Numbered from the stretch's first letter, positions 1 to 9,473 are shown. The stretch: 64,000 bases of DNA from Bosea sp. 124 (GCF_003046175.1 NZ_PZZM01000001.1:1869001-1933000); one strand, 5' to 3'. Numbers and translations are program-made. Notes: generated by a model not told the origin, from the sequence alone.

Positions 1-958
1 CGTCGAGCAGGACGATGGGGTTGAGACCGCTCATCGCGGCGACGAGCCTGGCGTGCGCCAGCACCAGCCCGATCAACAACGCCTTCTGCTCGCCGGTCGA
101 ACCTTGCCCGGCCGGGATGCCCTTCGGCCCATGGAGGACCTCGAGGTCCGAGGCCTGCGGGCCGGTGAGCGTGCGCCCGGCCGCACGGTCGCGGGCGCGA
201 CCCTGGCGCAGCAGCGCGCGGTAGCCATCTTCGGCGTCGAGGGCCGCTCCGCGCGCAACCAGAAGGTCGATCTCGCCCGAGAGCGCAATGCCGGCATGAG
301 GAAAGGGCGACCCGTCATCGCGCGTCTCGGCGATGATCGCCGAGAGCCTAGCCACCGTTTCGGCGCGGGCGGCGGCGACCGCGACGCCAAGTTCGGCGAT
401 CTCGCGCTCGATCGCGTCAAGCCACTGGGTCTGGCCGGGATTCTCCTCAAGGATGCGGTTGCGCGAGCGCAGCGCCTTTTCGAGGGCGTTGGAACGCGTG
501 CCGTGCACGGGATCGACCGCCAGGACCAACCGGTCGAGGAAGCGGCGGCGGTCCCCCGCCGCGCCCCGGAACAGCCCGTCGAAATCGGGCGTCAGCCAGA
601 CGACACGCAGATGGTCGCTGAAGGCCAGCGCCGAGCCGGCCGGGGCGCCGTCGATCCTTGCAAGGCGTGCCCGCTTGCCCTCGGCATCGGCCGGCCCCAG
701 CCCGATGCCGAGCCGCGAACCGTCATCGCCCAGGGCAATCGAAACGGCGAAGGCGCCATCGCCGTCCAGACGGGCCAAATCCGCCAGATCGGCGCGGCGC
801 AGGCCGCGCCCGGGCGAAAATAGCGAGAGCGCTTCCAGGATATTGGTCTTGCCGGCGCCGTTCTCGCCGACCAGCGCAACGATTTGGCCCCCGATCGTCA
901 GATCGAGGGCCTCGTAGGAACGGAAATCCTGCAGGATCAGGCGCGCGACGGCGGCCAC
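1..958 (-). CDS. recF: DNA replication/repair protein RecF (3' end beyond window)
   Basis: RecF loads RecA at single-strand gaps together with RecO and RecR. The frame starts with GTG at 958 and stays open to base 1, giving 319 codons of a protein usually 360-390 residues long, so the C-terminus lies outside. The N-terminus shows the SMC-like ATPase start LILQDFRSYEAL and a Walker A motif GENGAGKT at residues 31-38. VWLTPDFDGLF and the RRRFLDRLVL stretch are RecF signatures, and the last visible residues (IVLLD) begin the Walker B. It lies 11 bases after dnaN, consistent with a dnaA-dnaN-recF operon. The GTG start is the only good candidate upstream of the conserved region. Confidence 0.95.
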   Translation of the reverse strand, partial: MAAVARLILQDFRSYEALDLTIGGQIVALVGENGAGKTNILEALSLFSPGRGLRRADLADLARLDGDGAFAVSIALGDDGSRLGIGLGPADAEGKRARLARIDGAPAGSALAFSDHLRVVWLTPDFDGLFRGAAGDRRRFLDRLVLAVDPVHGTRSNALEKALRSRNRILEENPGQTQWLDAIEREIAELGVAVAAARAETVARLSAIIAETRDDGSPFPHAGIALSGEIDLLVARGAALDAEDGYRALLRQGRARDRAAGRTLTGPQASDLEVLHGPKGIPAGQGSTGEQKALLIGLVLAHARLVAAMSGLNPIVLLD

Positions 959-969
959 GGCAATTGCTG

Positions 970-2085
970 CTAGACGCGCATCGGCATCAGCACATACAGC
1001 GCCGAGGCCCCCTCGCGGTCCTGGATCACCGTCGGCGAACCGGGATCGGCGAGCTTGAGCAGGGCGGTGTCGCCATCGAGCTGGGCTGCAATGTCCATCA
1101 GATAGCGGGCGTTGAAGCCGATATCGAGCGGGCTCGAATCGTAGTCGACCTCGATCTCTTCCGTGGCCGAGCCGGAATCCGGATTGGTCACCGAGAGCGT
1201 CATCCGGCCATCCGCCATGGAGAGCTTCACGGCGCGGCCGCGCTCCGAGGAGATCGTCGAGACGCGGTCGACGCTCGCGGCGAAATCGCCCTTGTCGACG
1301 GTCAGACGCTTGTCGTTGCCGGCCGGGATGACGCGCTGATAATCGGGGAAGGTGCCGTCGATCAGCTTCGAGGTCAGCACGACATCGGCGGTCGCGACGC
1401 GGATCTTGGTGGCGGAGAGCTCGATCGTGACCTCGCTCTCGCCGTCCTCCAGCAGCTTCTGGATCTCGGACACGGCCTTGCGCGGCACGATCACGCCCGG
1501 CATGCCGACCGAGCCCTGCGGCGCGGCCGTATCGACGCGAGCCAGACGGTGACCATCGGTCGCGACGGCGCGCAGGATCGGGCGGCCGTCGACATCGATG
1601 GTGTGGAGATAGATGCCGTTGAGGTAGTAGCGCGTCTCCTCGGTCGAGATCGCGAACTGGGTCTTGTCGATCAGGCGCTTGAACTCACCGGCCGGCAGGG
1701 AGAAGCGGTGGGCCATCTCGCCGGCGGTGATATCCGGGAAGTCGCTCTCGGGGAGGGTCTGAAGCTGGAAGCGCGAGCGGCCCGAGCGCAGCACAAGCCC
1801 GGTCTCGCCAGTCGTCTCGAGCGAAACCTGGGCGCCGTCGGGCAGCTTGCGCACGATGTCGTAGAGCGTGTGGGCCGGAACGGTCGTGGCGCCGGGCTCG
1901 GCGACATCCGCGGCAACCGTCTCGACCACCTCGATGTCGAGATCCGTCGCCTTCAGCTTCAGCCCGGCCTCCGTGCCGCTGAGCAGCAGGTTGGACAGGA
2001 TCGGGATCGTATTGCGGCGCTCGACCACGCGATGCACATGGCCCAGCGACTTCAGCAGGGTGGAACGTTCGACAGTGACCTTCAT
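970..2085 (-). CDS. dnaN: DNA polymerase III subunit beta (sliding clamp)
   Basis: The beta clamp encircles DNA and tethers polymerase III and other enzymes at the replication fork. The 371-residue product has the usual length and begins MKVTVERSTLLKSLGHVHRVVERRNTIPILSNLLL, split here only by description: the MKVT start and the RRNTIPILSN motif are typical of alphaproteobacterial DnaN. The C-terminus ends with LYVLMPMRV, matching the conserved end of the third clamp domain. It sits between dnaA and recF on the same strand, with a 190-base gap after dnaA that contains a hairpin, so it may have its own promoter or a processing site. Confidence 0.98.
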   Translation of the reverse strand: MKVTVERSTLLKSLGHVHRVVERRNTIPILSNLLLSGTEAGLKLKATDLDIEVVETVAADVAEPGATTVPAHTLYDIVRKLPDGAQVSLETTGETGLVLRSGRSRFQLQTLPESDFPDITAGEMAHRFSLPAGEFKRLIDKTQFAISTEETRYYLNGIYLHTIDVDGRPILRAVATDGHRLARVDTAAPQGSVGMPGVIVPRKAVSEIQKLLEDGESEVTIELSATKIRVATADVVLTSKLIDGTFPDYQRVIPAGNDKRLTVDKGDFAASVDRVSTISSERGRAVKLSMADGRMTLSVTNPDSGSATEEIEVDYDSSPLDIGFNARYLMDIAAQLDGDTALLKLADPGSPTVIQDREGASALYVLMPMRV

Positions 2086-2217
2086 ATCTTTAAGTCTTCT
2101 GGCGTGCTGGCGCCGGCGACGAATGTGCGGGCGGCGGAATGGCCCGCGACATTGCCGGAGGCCAGCCGCAGGCGCAAGGGCGGCGGCGGCCTGAAATCAC
2201 AGCCAAACGCCGCATGG

Positions 2218-2247
2218 CCGGCAGCGCAGAACCGGGAGCGCTGCCGG
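2218..2247. other. Perfect hairpin in the dnaA-dnaN gap
   Basis: CCGGCAGCGC (2218-2227) is the exact reverse complement of GCGCTGCCGG (2238-2247), with a 10-base loop. It lies 29 bases after the dnaA stop codon. There is no T-run on either side, so a classical intrinsic terminator is not supported. It could be a transcript-stabilising or processing hairpin that tunes dnaN expression relative to dnaA; this is inference. Confidence 0.5.
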
Positions 2248-2275
2248 CCGGCCGCCTTCACGCCTGCCGTGCCCG

Positions 2276-3817
2276 TTACTCCTGCAGCATGCGCTTCAGG
2301 AGATCGACCTCGTCATGCAGCGAGCGATCCTCGGTGATCGCCTTCTCGATCTTGCGGACGGCGTGCAGCACCGTGGTGTGATCGCGGCCACCGAAGCGCC
2401 GGCCGATCTCCGGCAGGGAGCGCGGGGTCAGCGCCTTGGAGAGATACATCGCGATCTGACGCGGCTTGACCACGGCAGCGGTGCGGCGCTCCGAAAGGAT
2501 GTCCGCCCGGCTGACATTGTAGCGGGTCGCGACCAGCTTCTGGATGTCCTCGATCTTGACGCGGCGCGGCTCGCGGGTGCGCACCAGGTCGCGGATCGCC
2601 GCTTCTGCGGTCTCCAGCGTCACCGGCTGGCCTGACAGGGTGGCATGGGCGAGCAGCCGGTTGGCGGCGCCGTCCAGGTCGCGCCCATTGGTGGCGACGA
2701 CGCGGGCGACATAGGAGACGACGTCGGGATTGACGTGGAAGTTCGGATGGGCCGCGTGCAGCGCCTCCAGCCTGCTCGCCAGAATCTTGCCCCGCAGCAC
2801 CTCGTCGAGATCGCCGACCTCGACCACGAGCCCGCCGCCGAGACGCGAACGGATGCGCTCGTCCAGCGCCTCGAGATCATTGGCGAGCCGGTCGCCCGCG
2901 ACGACGATCTGCTTGCCGGCGTCGATCAGCGCGTTGATCGTGTGGCCGAACTCCTGCTGGATCGACTTGCCCTGGATGAACTGGACATCGTCGACGACCA
3001 GAAGGTCGATGCCGCGCAGCTTCTCCTTGAAGGCCAGCGCCGTCTGCGATTTCAGCGCGGCGACGAAGCCATACATGAAGCGGTCGGCGGTGAAATAGGC
3101 GACGCGCTTGCCCTGGCCGCGCGCCTCCTGGGCGATCGCCTGAAGCAGATGCGTCTTGCCGAGGCCGACGCCGGCATGGATGTAGAGCGGGTTGTAGGGA
3201 GCCGTTCCGGCGGGCGCCGCCGCAATGCGCTCGGCAGCCGCGAAGGCAAGCTGGTTCGACTTGCCGACGATGAAGGCCTGGAAGTTCATCCGGCGGTCGA
3301 GCAGCGTGCCGCAGGCATCGACCAGGTCGCGCTCGCCGGTCTCGGCGGGGACGCTGCCAACCGGGGCGGGCCTGGCCTCGGCGGGCGCGGCCTGGGCAGG
3401 CCGGCTGCGCAGGGCCACGATCTCGGCTGGAGCCTGCGTCGCATCACGGGACACCTGGCGCACCGAGAGCATGATCCCGTTGAGGCCCGGCAGCTCGGCC
3501 ATGCAGTTGACCCGCAGACGCTCGGCGTAGTGAGCCTCGAGCCAGCTCTTCAGGAAACGGGTCGGCACCGTCAGATAGGCGACGCCGTCGATGATGCCAC
3601 CGAGCTCGACGCGGGCGAACCAGCTCGAGAACACATCCTCGCCAAGTTCGGCCCGCAGGCGGCGGCGCACACGATCCCAAGCCTCGGCCGACGAAGCCAG
3701 CATCGCCGCGGGCGGCGCGGGCTCTTCCTCGGCCGGCCGGGCCTGCTCCACCAACACTGCCACCATCGACGCCGACGCAACCTCCACTGCCTCGTTCATC
3801 TGCCGCCGCTCGAACAT
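2276..3817 (-). CDS. dnaA: Chromosomal replication initiator protein DnaA
   Basis: DnaA is the AAA+ initiator that binds DnaA boxes and opens the origin. The product is 513 residues from the ATG at 3817, which is preceded by GGGG six bases upstream; an in-frame TTG at 3904 would add 29 unconserved residues and is not preferred. Visible parts are domain I (AWDRVRRRLRAELGEDVFSSWFARVEL region), a variable linker, Walker A GVGLGKTH, Walker B LLVVDDVQF, and the C-terminal helix-turn-helix with the DnaA signature GGRDHTTVLHAVRKIE. It is the first gene of the dnaA-dnaN-recF run. Confidence 0.97.
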   Translation of the reverse strand: MFERRQMNEAVEVASASMVAVLVEQARPAEEEPAPPAAMLASSAEAWDRVRRRLRAELGEDVFSSWFARVELGGIIDGVAYLTVPTRFLKSWLEAHYAERLRVNCMAELPGLNGIMLSVRQVSRDATQAPAEIVALRSRPAQAAPAEARPAPVGSVPAETGERDLVDACGTLLDRRMNFQAFIVGKSNQLAFAAAERIAAAPAGTAPYNPLYIHAGVGLGKTHLLQAIAQEARGQGKRVAYFTADRFMYGFVAALKSQTALAFKEKLRGIDLLVVDDVQFIQGKSIQQEFGHTINALIDAGKQIVVAGDRLANDLEALDERIRSRLGGGLVVEVGDLDEVLRGKILASRLEALHAAHPNFHVNPDVVSYVARVVATNGRDLDGAANRLLAHATLSGQPVTLETAEAAIRDLVRTREPRRVKIEDIQKLVATRYNVSRADILSERRTAAVVKPRQIAMYLSKALTPRSLPEIGRRFGGRDHTTVLHAVRKIEKAITEDRSLHDEVDLLKRMLQE

Positions 3818-4542
3818 CGTCTGCCCCAATTCTTCAAAATTCACACGCCAGGCCACGGCGGCCACTGCGTGGCCGCCGGACCGGATGCTGTTGTGTCCGG
3901 TCAAAGGACAAGGCTTCCCGCGAACGTGAACGCTCGCCGGTCTCCCGGTCCGACATGATCGATTACGCTTGGAAGGCTCGCCGGAAGGCGACGCCGCACT
4001 TCATCTCAGACTAACAAGACAAAGAGCCGCATCCTCCAACCTCCCGGGTCGCGAGCCGAAAACCGATAATCTTGTGGAAATGCCGGGCGGCCATCGCTGT
4101 CCGACCGGCGTTGAAAAAGACCTTACAGGGCGCCCTCGAAAGGCTGCAATATCCCTTTCGCCAGGCTCCCCAGAGTCACCCCCTGCAGGGGCCTTCGTGA
4201 CCTACCGGCAGCCGGCTCGCAATTGGTTGGGGAACTTAAGATTTTCTTCATGAAGCTGGTCCGCCGCAGAGCCCGAATCTTTTTTTTCAGGGCCGCGGGT
4301 ATGGCGCCCGAGAGTCGCCATGATTCCCGAAACAGAAATCCTTTGCCCGCTAAAGTCATGAAAAATAAGCGCTTTCCCTGCGCGGTCGCCTGGGTGGAAA
4401 TGGGCGATTCGCGGCCCTGAAACGCCCCCTTGAGTCAAGCCCGCAAAGCCTCGGAATGATTGCGAAATCGGCCCTCCGGCAGTTCGATTCGCATCGCCGG
4501 AACACTGTGGCGCAATCGCAACAAGCCGGCTCGACGACAAAC
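3818..4542. other. dnaA-rpsT intergenic region (no gene)
   Basis: About 725 bases without a credible coding frame separate dnaA from the rpsT terminator. Parts of 4215-4380 are clearly richer in A and T than the flanks, including an eight-T run at 4280-4287. I looked for DnaA boxes (TTATCCACA, either strand): the best match is the TTTCCACAA complement near 4071-4080, with two mismatches, and there is no cluster. The region must hold the dnaA promoter, but I cannot call an origin here from sequence alone. Confidence 0.6.
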
Positions 4543-4570
4543 AAAAAGCCCGGCGCGAGGCCGGGCTTTT
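4543..4570 (-). terminator. Intrinsic terminator of rpsT
   Basis: AAAAGCCCGGC (4544-4554) pairs perfectly with GCCGGGCTTTT (4560-4570) around a five-base loop. Read on the minus strand it gives a GC stem followed by a U-run, 34 bases beyond the rpsT stop codon. The A/T tracts on both sides mean it could also work in the other direction. Confidence 0.85.
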
Positions 4571-4603
4571 CAGGGTCGTTTCAAAGTGTGTCGCCGGCTG
4601 CGA

Positions 4604-4870
4604 TCAGGACGCCAGGGCGCCGATCCGGTGCGCAAGGCGCGAGACCTTCCGGGAAGCGGTGTTCTTGTGCACGATGCCCTTCTGAGCAGCGCGCATGATC
4701 TCGGGCTGGGCGGCCTTGAGAGCCTCGGACGCGGCTCCCTTGTCGCCGGAGGCAATCGCCTCCTCGACCTTGCGCAGGAAAGTGCGCATCCGCGAACGGC
4801 GCGCCTTGTTGACCTCGGTGCGGCGCTCGATCTTGCGCGTCGCCTTCTTGGCCGACGTCGTATTGGCCAT
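4604..4870 (-). CDS. rpsT: 30S ribosomal protein S20
   Basis: S20 is a small basic protein that binds 16S rRNA early in 30S assembly. The 88-residue product starts [17 protein letters not shown] and is rich in Lys and Arg, with the conserved [15 protein letters not shown] segment near the C-terminus. The ATG at 4870 is chosen over an upstream ATG at 4897 because MANT is the family start. A sigma70 promoter lies 130-157 bases upstream and a strong terminator follows, so it is a single-gene transcription unit. Its position beside dnaA is common in alphaproteobacteria. Confidence 0.97.
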   Translation of the reverse strand: MANTTSAKKATRKIERRTEVNKARRSRMRTFLRKVEEAIASGDKGAASEALKAAQPEIMRAAQKGIVHKNTASRKVSRLAHRIGALAS

Positions 4871-4998
4871 CGGATACGTCCTCGTCTGCTTCATCACGAC
4901 CGGACACCTGGCAATTTGCCTGGCGGGCCCCGACCGCTACCTTGATGGAAATGCGTGGGCGACGACCGATGCTTTCGCGGGCCGTCGCGAGTGGGTGG

Positions 4999-5027
4999 CG
5001 TATAGTCGCAAGCTCGGTTCCCGTCAA
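4999..5027 (-). promoter_or_regulatory. Sigma70-type promoter of rpsT
   Basis: On the minus strand TTGACG (5027-5022) and TATACG (5004-4999) are separated by exactly 17 bases. This predicts a transcript start near 4992 and a leader of about 120 bases before the rpsT ATG. Close agreement with the consensus fits a strongly expressed ribosomal protein gene; the long leader leaves room for translational autoregulation by S20. Confidence 0.75.
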
Positions 5028-5054
5028 CGCGGAATCAGAGGGACGGCCGCTTTT

Positions 5055-6050
5055 TCAGCCGGCCGGCGCGAGGAAGCGGGCGTAGCTCGCCAGATCGACA
5101 TTGCCGCCGCTGATGATGACGCCGACGCGCCGGCCCTCGACGGGGACGGCGCCGGTGAAGGCCGCCGCGGCGGCAAGGCAGCCCGTCGGCTCGACGACGA
5201 GCTTCATCCGCTCGGCGAAGAAGCGCATCGCGGCGACGAGCGCGTCGTCGCTGACAGTAACGATATCCTCGACCAGAGCCTGGATGATCGGGAAGGTGTA
5301 GTCGCCGAGGAAGGGCGTCTGGGCCCCGTCCGCGATGGTCTTGGGCACGGCGATCTTGACGATCTTGCCCGAGCGCAGCGACTGCTGCCCGTCATTGCCG
5401 GCCTCGGGCTCGACGCCGAAGACGCGGCAGGCGGGATTCAGCGCCTTGGCGGCCAGCGCGCAGCCGGCAAGCAGGCCGCCGCCGCCGAGACAGACCAGCA
5501 GGATGTCGAGCGGGCCGGCATCCTCGATCAGCTCCTTGGCGGCCGTGCCCTGCCCGGCGATCACGTCGGGATGGTCATAGGGCGGGATCAGGGAGAGGCC
5601 GCGCTTCTCGGCAAGCTCCGCGCCGATGGCGAGCCGGTCCTGGCTGTAGCGGTCATAGGTCACGATCTCGGCGCCGTAGCCGCGCGTGGCGGCGACCTTC
5701 GCGGCCGGCGCATCCAGCGGCATGATGATCGTCGTCGGCACGCCGAGAAGCCGGCCGGCATAGGCAATGGCCTGGGCATGGTTGCCGGAGGAGTAGGTGA
5801 CGACGCCCGCCTTCTTCCGCTCGGGCGAGAGCGCCGCGATCGCATTGTAGCCGCCGCGGAACTTGAAGGCGCCCATGCGCTGCAGGTTCTCGGGCTTGAA
5901 GATGAGATTGCCGCCGGTGCGGGCATTGGCGGTGCGCGAGGTCAGGGCCGGGGTGCGATGGGCGACGCCCTTGATGCGCTCGGCGGCCGTCTCGACATCG
6001 GCATAGCTCGGCAGGGTGAGCCCGTCTGGGCCCTTGATCATGATGTTCAT
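5055..6050 (-). CDS. PLP-dependent threonine/serine dehydratase family enzyme
   Basis: The 331-residue product belongs to fold-type II PLP enzymes that deaminate threonine or serine to 2-oxo acids. FKFRGGYNA carries the PLP lysine, SSGNHAQ the phosphate-adjacent loop, and CLGGGGLLAGCAL the glycine-rich phosphate-binding loop. There is no C-terminal ACT regulatory domain, so it is of the short catabolic or serine-racemase-like type rather than IlvA. The reading frame continues upstream through the neighbouring hydratase gene, but that part is a shadow; the ATG at 6050 starts the conserved protein. It is 11 bases downstream of the enoyl-CoA hydratase gene and probably co-transcribed. Confidence 0.88.
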   Translation of the reverse strand: MNIMIKGPDGLTLPSYADVETAAERIKGVAHRTPALTSRTANARTGGNLIFKPENLQRMGAFKFRGGYNAIAALSPERKKAGVVTYSSGNHAQAIAYAGRLLGVPTTIIMPLDAPAAKVAATRGYGAEIVTYDRYSQDRLAIGAELAEKRGLSLIPPYDHPDVIAGQGTAAKELIEDAGPLDILLVCLGGGGLLAGCALAAKALNPACRVFGVEPEAGNDGQQSLRSGKIVKIAVPKTIADGAQTPFLGDYTFPIIQALVEDIVTVSDDALVAAMRFFAERMKLVVEPTGCLAAAAAFTGAVPVEGRRVGVIISGGNVDLASYARFLAPAG

Positions 6051-6061
6051 GGCGGCTCTCG

Positions 6062-6835
6062 TCAGTTGTTCTTGAAATCGGGCTTCCGCTTTTCGGCGAA
6101 GGCGGCCATGCCTTCCTTCTGGTCCTGCGTCGCGAAGAGCGAGGAGAACAGGCGGCGCTCGAAGCGCACGCCCTCGGCCAGCGTGACCTCGAAGGCGCGA
6201 TTGACCGTCTCCTTGGCCATCAGCACCGAAGGCAGCGATTTTGCCGCGATCGCCTCGGCGGCCTTCATCACCTCGGTCATGAGATCGGCGAGCGGCACGA
6301 TGCGGGCGACGAGGCCGGCGCGCTCGGCCTCGTTCACATCCATCATCCGGCCGGTGAGACAGAGATCCATCGCCTTGGCCTTGCCGATGGCGCGCGTCAG
6401 GCGCTGGGTGCCGCCCGCACCCGGAATGACACCGAGATTGATCTCGGGCTGGCCGAACCTGGCGTTGTCGGCCGCAATGATGAAGTCGCACATCATGGCG
6501 AGTTCGCAGCCGCCGCCGAGCGCGAAGCCCGCCACCGCGGCGATGATAGGCTTGCGACGCTGGCCGATGCGGTCCCAATCGGCGAATTTGTCGTCGAGAT
6601 AGGTCTCGGGATAGGTGCGGCCCTGCATTTCCTTGATGTCGGCGCCAGCGGCGAAGGCCTTTTCCGAGCCGGTCAGGACGATGCAGCCGATGCCCGAATC
6701 CTTCTCGAAGCCGTCGAGCGCCGTGTTGATCTCGGCGATGAGCTGGCCGTTCAGCGCGTTCAGCGCCTGGGGACGGTTCAGCGTGACGACGCCGACCTTG
6801 CCCTTCGTCTCGACGAGAATGGTCTCATAAGCCAT
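6062..6835 (-). CDS. Enoyl-CoA hydratase
   Basis: Crotonase-fold enzyme adding water to 2-enoyl-CoA in fatty-acid beta-oxidation. The 257-residue product has the usual length, with the oxyanion-hole segment [12 protein letters not shown] and a second loop [14 protein letters not shown]; the catalytic glutamates lie in GGGCELA and in [15 protein letters not shown]. The ATG at 6835 starts the conserved [10 protein letters not shown]; upstream in-frame sequence is not conserved in character. Very close relatives of this protein are commonly encoded beside rpsT and mutM in Hyphomicrobiales, from general knowledge of gene order. The dehydratase gene follows at 11 bases. Confidence 0.93.
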   Translation of the reverse strand: MAYETILVETKGKVGVVTLNRPQALNALNGQLIAEINTALDGFEKDSGIGCIVLTGSEKAFAAGADIKEMQGRTYPETYLDDKFADWDRIGQRRKPIIAAVAGFALGGGCELAMMCDFIIAADNARFGQPEINLGVIPGAGGTQRLTRAIGKAKAMDLCLTGRMMDVNEAERAGLVARIVPLADLMTEVMKAAEAIAAKSLPSVLMAKETVNRAFEVTLAEGVRFERRLFSSLFATQDQKEGMAAFAEKRKPDFKNN

Positions 6836-7028
6836 GGCGGCCTCCCGGATGATCTCTTCGGGCTGAGCTTTAGCGGGGCGGCGGGCAGCGGTCCATGCGC
6901 GGCCACGCAAGGCCGGCTGTGCCACAGCGGGCGGCGAGAGATCGCGGCCAGAGATCCGCAGGCCGCCATCGCGCGTATCCCATTCGACAAATCACGATCA
7001 TCGGGGCGGGGGCAGCGGAGCATCCTTC

Positions 7029-7580
7029 ATGAAACGACCGATCGCCACGGCCTTCGCCGCGATGATCCTGCTGGCCGGCTGCGCTGGCGTCGAAACCTCG
7101 GGCGGAGCGCCGCAGCCGGCCAGGACGATCGATGCAGCCCGCCTTTATAGCGGCCTCTGGCACGAGATCGCGCGCCGGCCGATGGCGATCACCGATGGCT
7201 GCGTCGCCGGTGCGACCGAATACAAGCGCGGTGCCGGAGGCAAGATCGAGGTGCTCGATTCCTGCCGGATGGGGACGCCGGCGGGCGAGCTCAAGACGAT
7301 CGGCGGACCGGGCGAAATCCTCGATCCCGGCACGAATGCGAAATTGCGCGTGACCTATACCGTGTTTGGCGTCGTGCCGGTCGTGCGCGACTACTGGATC
7401 CTCGACCGCGCTGCCGACTACAGTTGGTTCATCTCGGCCGATCCGACGCTGAAGGATCTCTATATCTTCACCCGCAACCCGCAGATCAGCGCAGCCGAAC
7501 GCAACCGGCTCGTGAAGCGCGCGAGCGACCTCGGCTACGACATCTCGAAGCTCGAATTTCCGGAGCAGCCGAAGCGCTGA
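7029..7580 (+). CDS. Lipocalin-family outer-membrane lipoprotein
   Basis: A 183-residue exported lipoprotein. Residues 1-18 form a signal peptide ending in the lipobox LLAGC, so Cys-18 should be lipidated. The lipocalin signature is seen in GLWHEIARRP (the GxW motif), followed by beta-strand-rich sequence and the FTRNPQISAAERNRLVKRASDLGYD segment near the end that is typical of Blc-type bacterial lipocalins. Such proteins bind lysophospholipids or fatty acids at the outer membrane. It is transcribed away from the enoyl-CoA hydratase gene and converges on mutM with only 11 bases between the stop codons. Confidence 0.85.
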   Translation: MKRPIATAFAAMILLAGCAGVETSGGAPQPARTIDAARLYSGLWHEIARRPMAITDGCVAGATEYKRGAGGKIEVLDSCRMGTPAGELKTIGGPGEILDPGTNAKLRVTYTVFGVVPVVRDYWILDRAADYSWFISADPTLKDLYIFTRNPQISAAERNRLVKRASDLGYDISKLEFPEQPKR

Positions 7581-7591
7581 AGCGGCGTCGT

Positions 7592-8494
7592 TCAGCCGCG
7601 CTTCGCCTGTCGCGGCTGGCAGCTCTCGCAATAGAAAGTCGAGCGTCCGGACTGGACCAGTCGCTTCACCACCATGCCGCAGCCCGGCGCCATGCAGGGT
7701 TCGCCCTCGCGGTCATAGACCTTGAAGCGGTGCTGGAAATAGCCGAGCGAGCCGTCGGCATGGGCAAAATCGCGCAAGGTCGAACCGCCCGACAGGATCG
7801 CCTCCTCCAGCACCTCGCGGATGATCCGCGCCAGCTCATGCGCCTTGTCGCGCGGGCGGCCGGTCGGCGTCGCGATCGATCCGGCCTCGGCCTCGGGATG
7901 CAGGCCGGCCCGAAACAGCGCTTCGCAGACATAGATGTTGCCCAGGCCTGCCACGAGCCGCTGGTCGAGCAATGCGGCCTTCAGCGGCGCGAATTTGCCG
8001 GCGAAGAGCCTGGCCAGGGTCTCGCCAGAGAGCTCGTTGCCGAGCGGCTCGATACCCATGCCGGCGAAATGCTTCGAGGTCGCGAGATCGGCGCGCGGGA
8101 CGAGGTCCATGAAGCCGAAGCGGCGGACATCATTATAGGTGACGCGGGCACCGGAGCCGAGATGGAAGACGACATGGTCGTGGATCAGGTGCCGGCCGAT
8201 CTCGTTGTAATAGGCGCCGGGCTCGACCGGCTTCGTACCCGGCGCCTCGACCACGAAGCGCCCGCTCATGCCGAGATGCATGATCAGCGCCTGACCGTCG
8301 TCGAGATCGGCGATCAGATACTTGGCGCGGCGCGACAAAGCCTCGATGCGCCGCCCCGTCAAGCGCTCGACGAAGCGGTCCGGCAGGGGAAAGCGCAGAT
8401 CGGGCCGGTTCTGCTCGATGCGGGTGAAGGTCTCGCCCAGCATGGCCGGTTCCAGCCCGCGCCTGACGGTTTCGACCTCGGGAAGTTCGGGCAT
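7592..8494 (-). CDS. mutM: Formamidopyrimidine-DNA glycosylase
   Basis: MutM removes 8-oxoguanine and formamidopyrimidines from DNA and nicks the site. The 300-residue product begins [10 protein letters not shown]: Pro-2 is the catalytic nucleophile after Met removal and Glu-3 is also catalytic. The ATG at 8494 is therefore fixed; the upstream TTG extension is excluded. A C-terminal zinc finger is present ([23 protein letters not shown] with CESC), split CxxxxC...CxxC. It is divergent from ubiE, an arrangement frequent near the alphaproteobacterial replication origin. Confidence 0.97.
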   Translation of the reverse strand: MPELPEVETVRRGLEPAMLGETFTRIEQNRPDLRFPLPDRFVERLTGRRIEALSRRAKYLIADLDDGQALIMHLGMSGRFVVEAPGTKPVEPGAYYNEIGRHLIHDHVVFHLGSGARVTYNDVRRFGFMDLVPRADLATSKHFAGMGIEPLGNELSGETLARLFAGKFAPLKAALLDQRLVAGLGNIYVCEALFRAGLHPEAEAGSIATPTGRPRDKAHELARIIREVLEEAILSGGSTLRDFAHADGSLGYFQHRFKVYDREGEPCMAPGCGMVVKRLVQSGRSTFYCESCQPRQAKRG

Positions 8495-8608
8495 CCTCAA
8501 ACTCTCTCGTAAAGCCTGCGTCGAGAGGGCCCGCGACAAGCCCCGTTCGTTTGGCTATGCATCGCCACAGGCAAAAACAAGACAGATTTGCACAAGGTCA
8601 GCCCGATC

Positions 8609-9370
8609 GTGACAGCAGCCTCCGACACCACCCATTTCGGCTTCGAGACCGTAAAGCTCGCCGAGAAGCAGGCCAAGGTCGACGACGTCTTCCACAAGGT
8701 CGCAGGCCGCTACGACCTGATGAACGATTTGATGTCGGCGGGGCTGCACCGGGCCTGGAAGAGCGCGCTCCTCACCGCGGTCAACCCGGCCAAGGACCGG
8801 CCTTTCCACCATCTCGACGTGGCGGGCGGCACCGGCGATGTCGCCTTTTCGGTGCTGGAGGCCGGCGGGCCACTGACCGATGTCACCGTGCTCGACATCA
8901 ATGCCGAGATGCTCTCGGTCGGCCGTGACCGCGCCGCCAAGCGCTTCCCGAACGATGAGCGCATCCGCTTCGTACAGGGCAATGCCGAGGAACTCGGCCT
9001 GCCCGACAACCAGTTCGACTGCTACACGATCGCCTTCGGCATCCGGAACGTGCCGCGCATCGACAAGGCGCTCAGCGAGGCCTATCGCGTGCTCAAGCGC
9101 GGCGGGCGTTTCCTGTGTCTCGAATTCAGCCATGTCGACGTGCCGCTGCTCGACAAGGTCTATGAGGCCTATTCCTTCAACGTGATTCCGCCGATGGGCC
9201 GCATGGTGACGGGCGAGGCCGAGCCCTATCAGTATCTGGTCGAATCCATCCGCAAATTTCCGCGGCCTCAGGCTTTTGCGGAGATGATCGAGGCCGCCGG
9301 TTTCCGCCGCGCGAAGTTCACGCCGATGACCGGCGGGGTGGTGGCGCTGCATTCGGGCTGGAAGCTGTGA
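8609..9370 (+). CDS. ubiE: Bifunctional demethylmenaquinone/ubiquinone C-methyltransferase
   Basis: UbiE is the SAM-dependent C-methyltransferase of ubiquinone (and menaquinone) synthesis. The product is 253 residues from the GTG at 8609. Family signatures include [24 protein letters not shown], the SAM-binding motif [12 protein letters not shown], and AFGIRNVPR, each shorter than family blocks. GTG 8609 has an AAGG element 11 bases upstream; an alternative TTG at 8588 lacks a ribosome-binding site. It is followed by ubiB, giving a two-gene ubiquinone unit separated by a palindromic repeat. Confidence 0.93.
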   Translation: MTAASDTTHFGFETVKLAEKQAKVDDVFHKVAGRYDLMNDLMSAGLHRAWKSALLTAVNPAKDRPFHHLDVAGGTGDVAFSVLEAGGPLTDVTVLDINAEMLSVGRDRAAKRFPNDERIRFVQGNAEELGLPDNQFDCYTIAFGIRNVPRIDKALSEAYRVLKRGGRFLCLEFSHVDVPLLDKVYEAYSFNVIPPMGRMVTGEAEPYQYLVESIRKFPRPQAFAEMIEAAGFRRAKFTPMTGGVVALHSGWKL

Positions 9371-9384
9371 CGCGTCCCGCAGCG

Positions 9385-9463
9385 TCATGGTCGGGCTTGA
9401 CCCGAGCATCTCTTGCCGGAAAAGGCGATCTGCCTGAGATGGTCGGGTCAAGCCCGACCATGA
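9385..9463. repeat. REP-like inverted repeat pair between ubiE and ubiB
   Basis: A 28-base arm (9385-9412, containing GTCGGGCTTGACCCGA) is repeated inverted at 9436-9463 with a single mismatch, separated by 23 bases. Each arm is itself partly palindromic. The whole could fold into a long hairpin in RNA. A related single arm occurs at 11044-11071. Dispersed palindromes with this GTCGGGCTTGACCCGA core are, from general experience, frequent between genes in Hyphomicrobiales genomes and resemble REP/BIME elements. Confidence 0.8.
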
Positions 9464-9473
9464 CGGCGGCCCT

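Noticed and set aside
4062..4085. DnaA box near 4071
   Set aside because: Best match has two mismatches to TTATCCACA and stands alone, so I did not annotate an origin.
5055..6578. An N-terminal extension of the threonine dehydratase gene to 6578
   Set aside because: The additional codons are the enoyl-CoA hydratase gene in another frame; the family start is the ATG at 6050.
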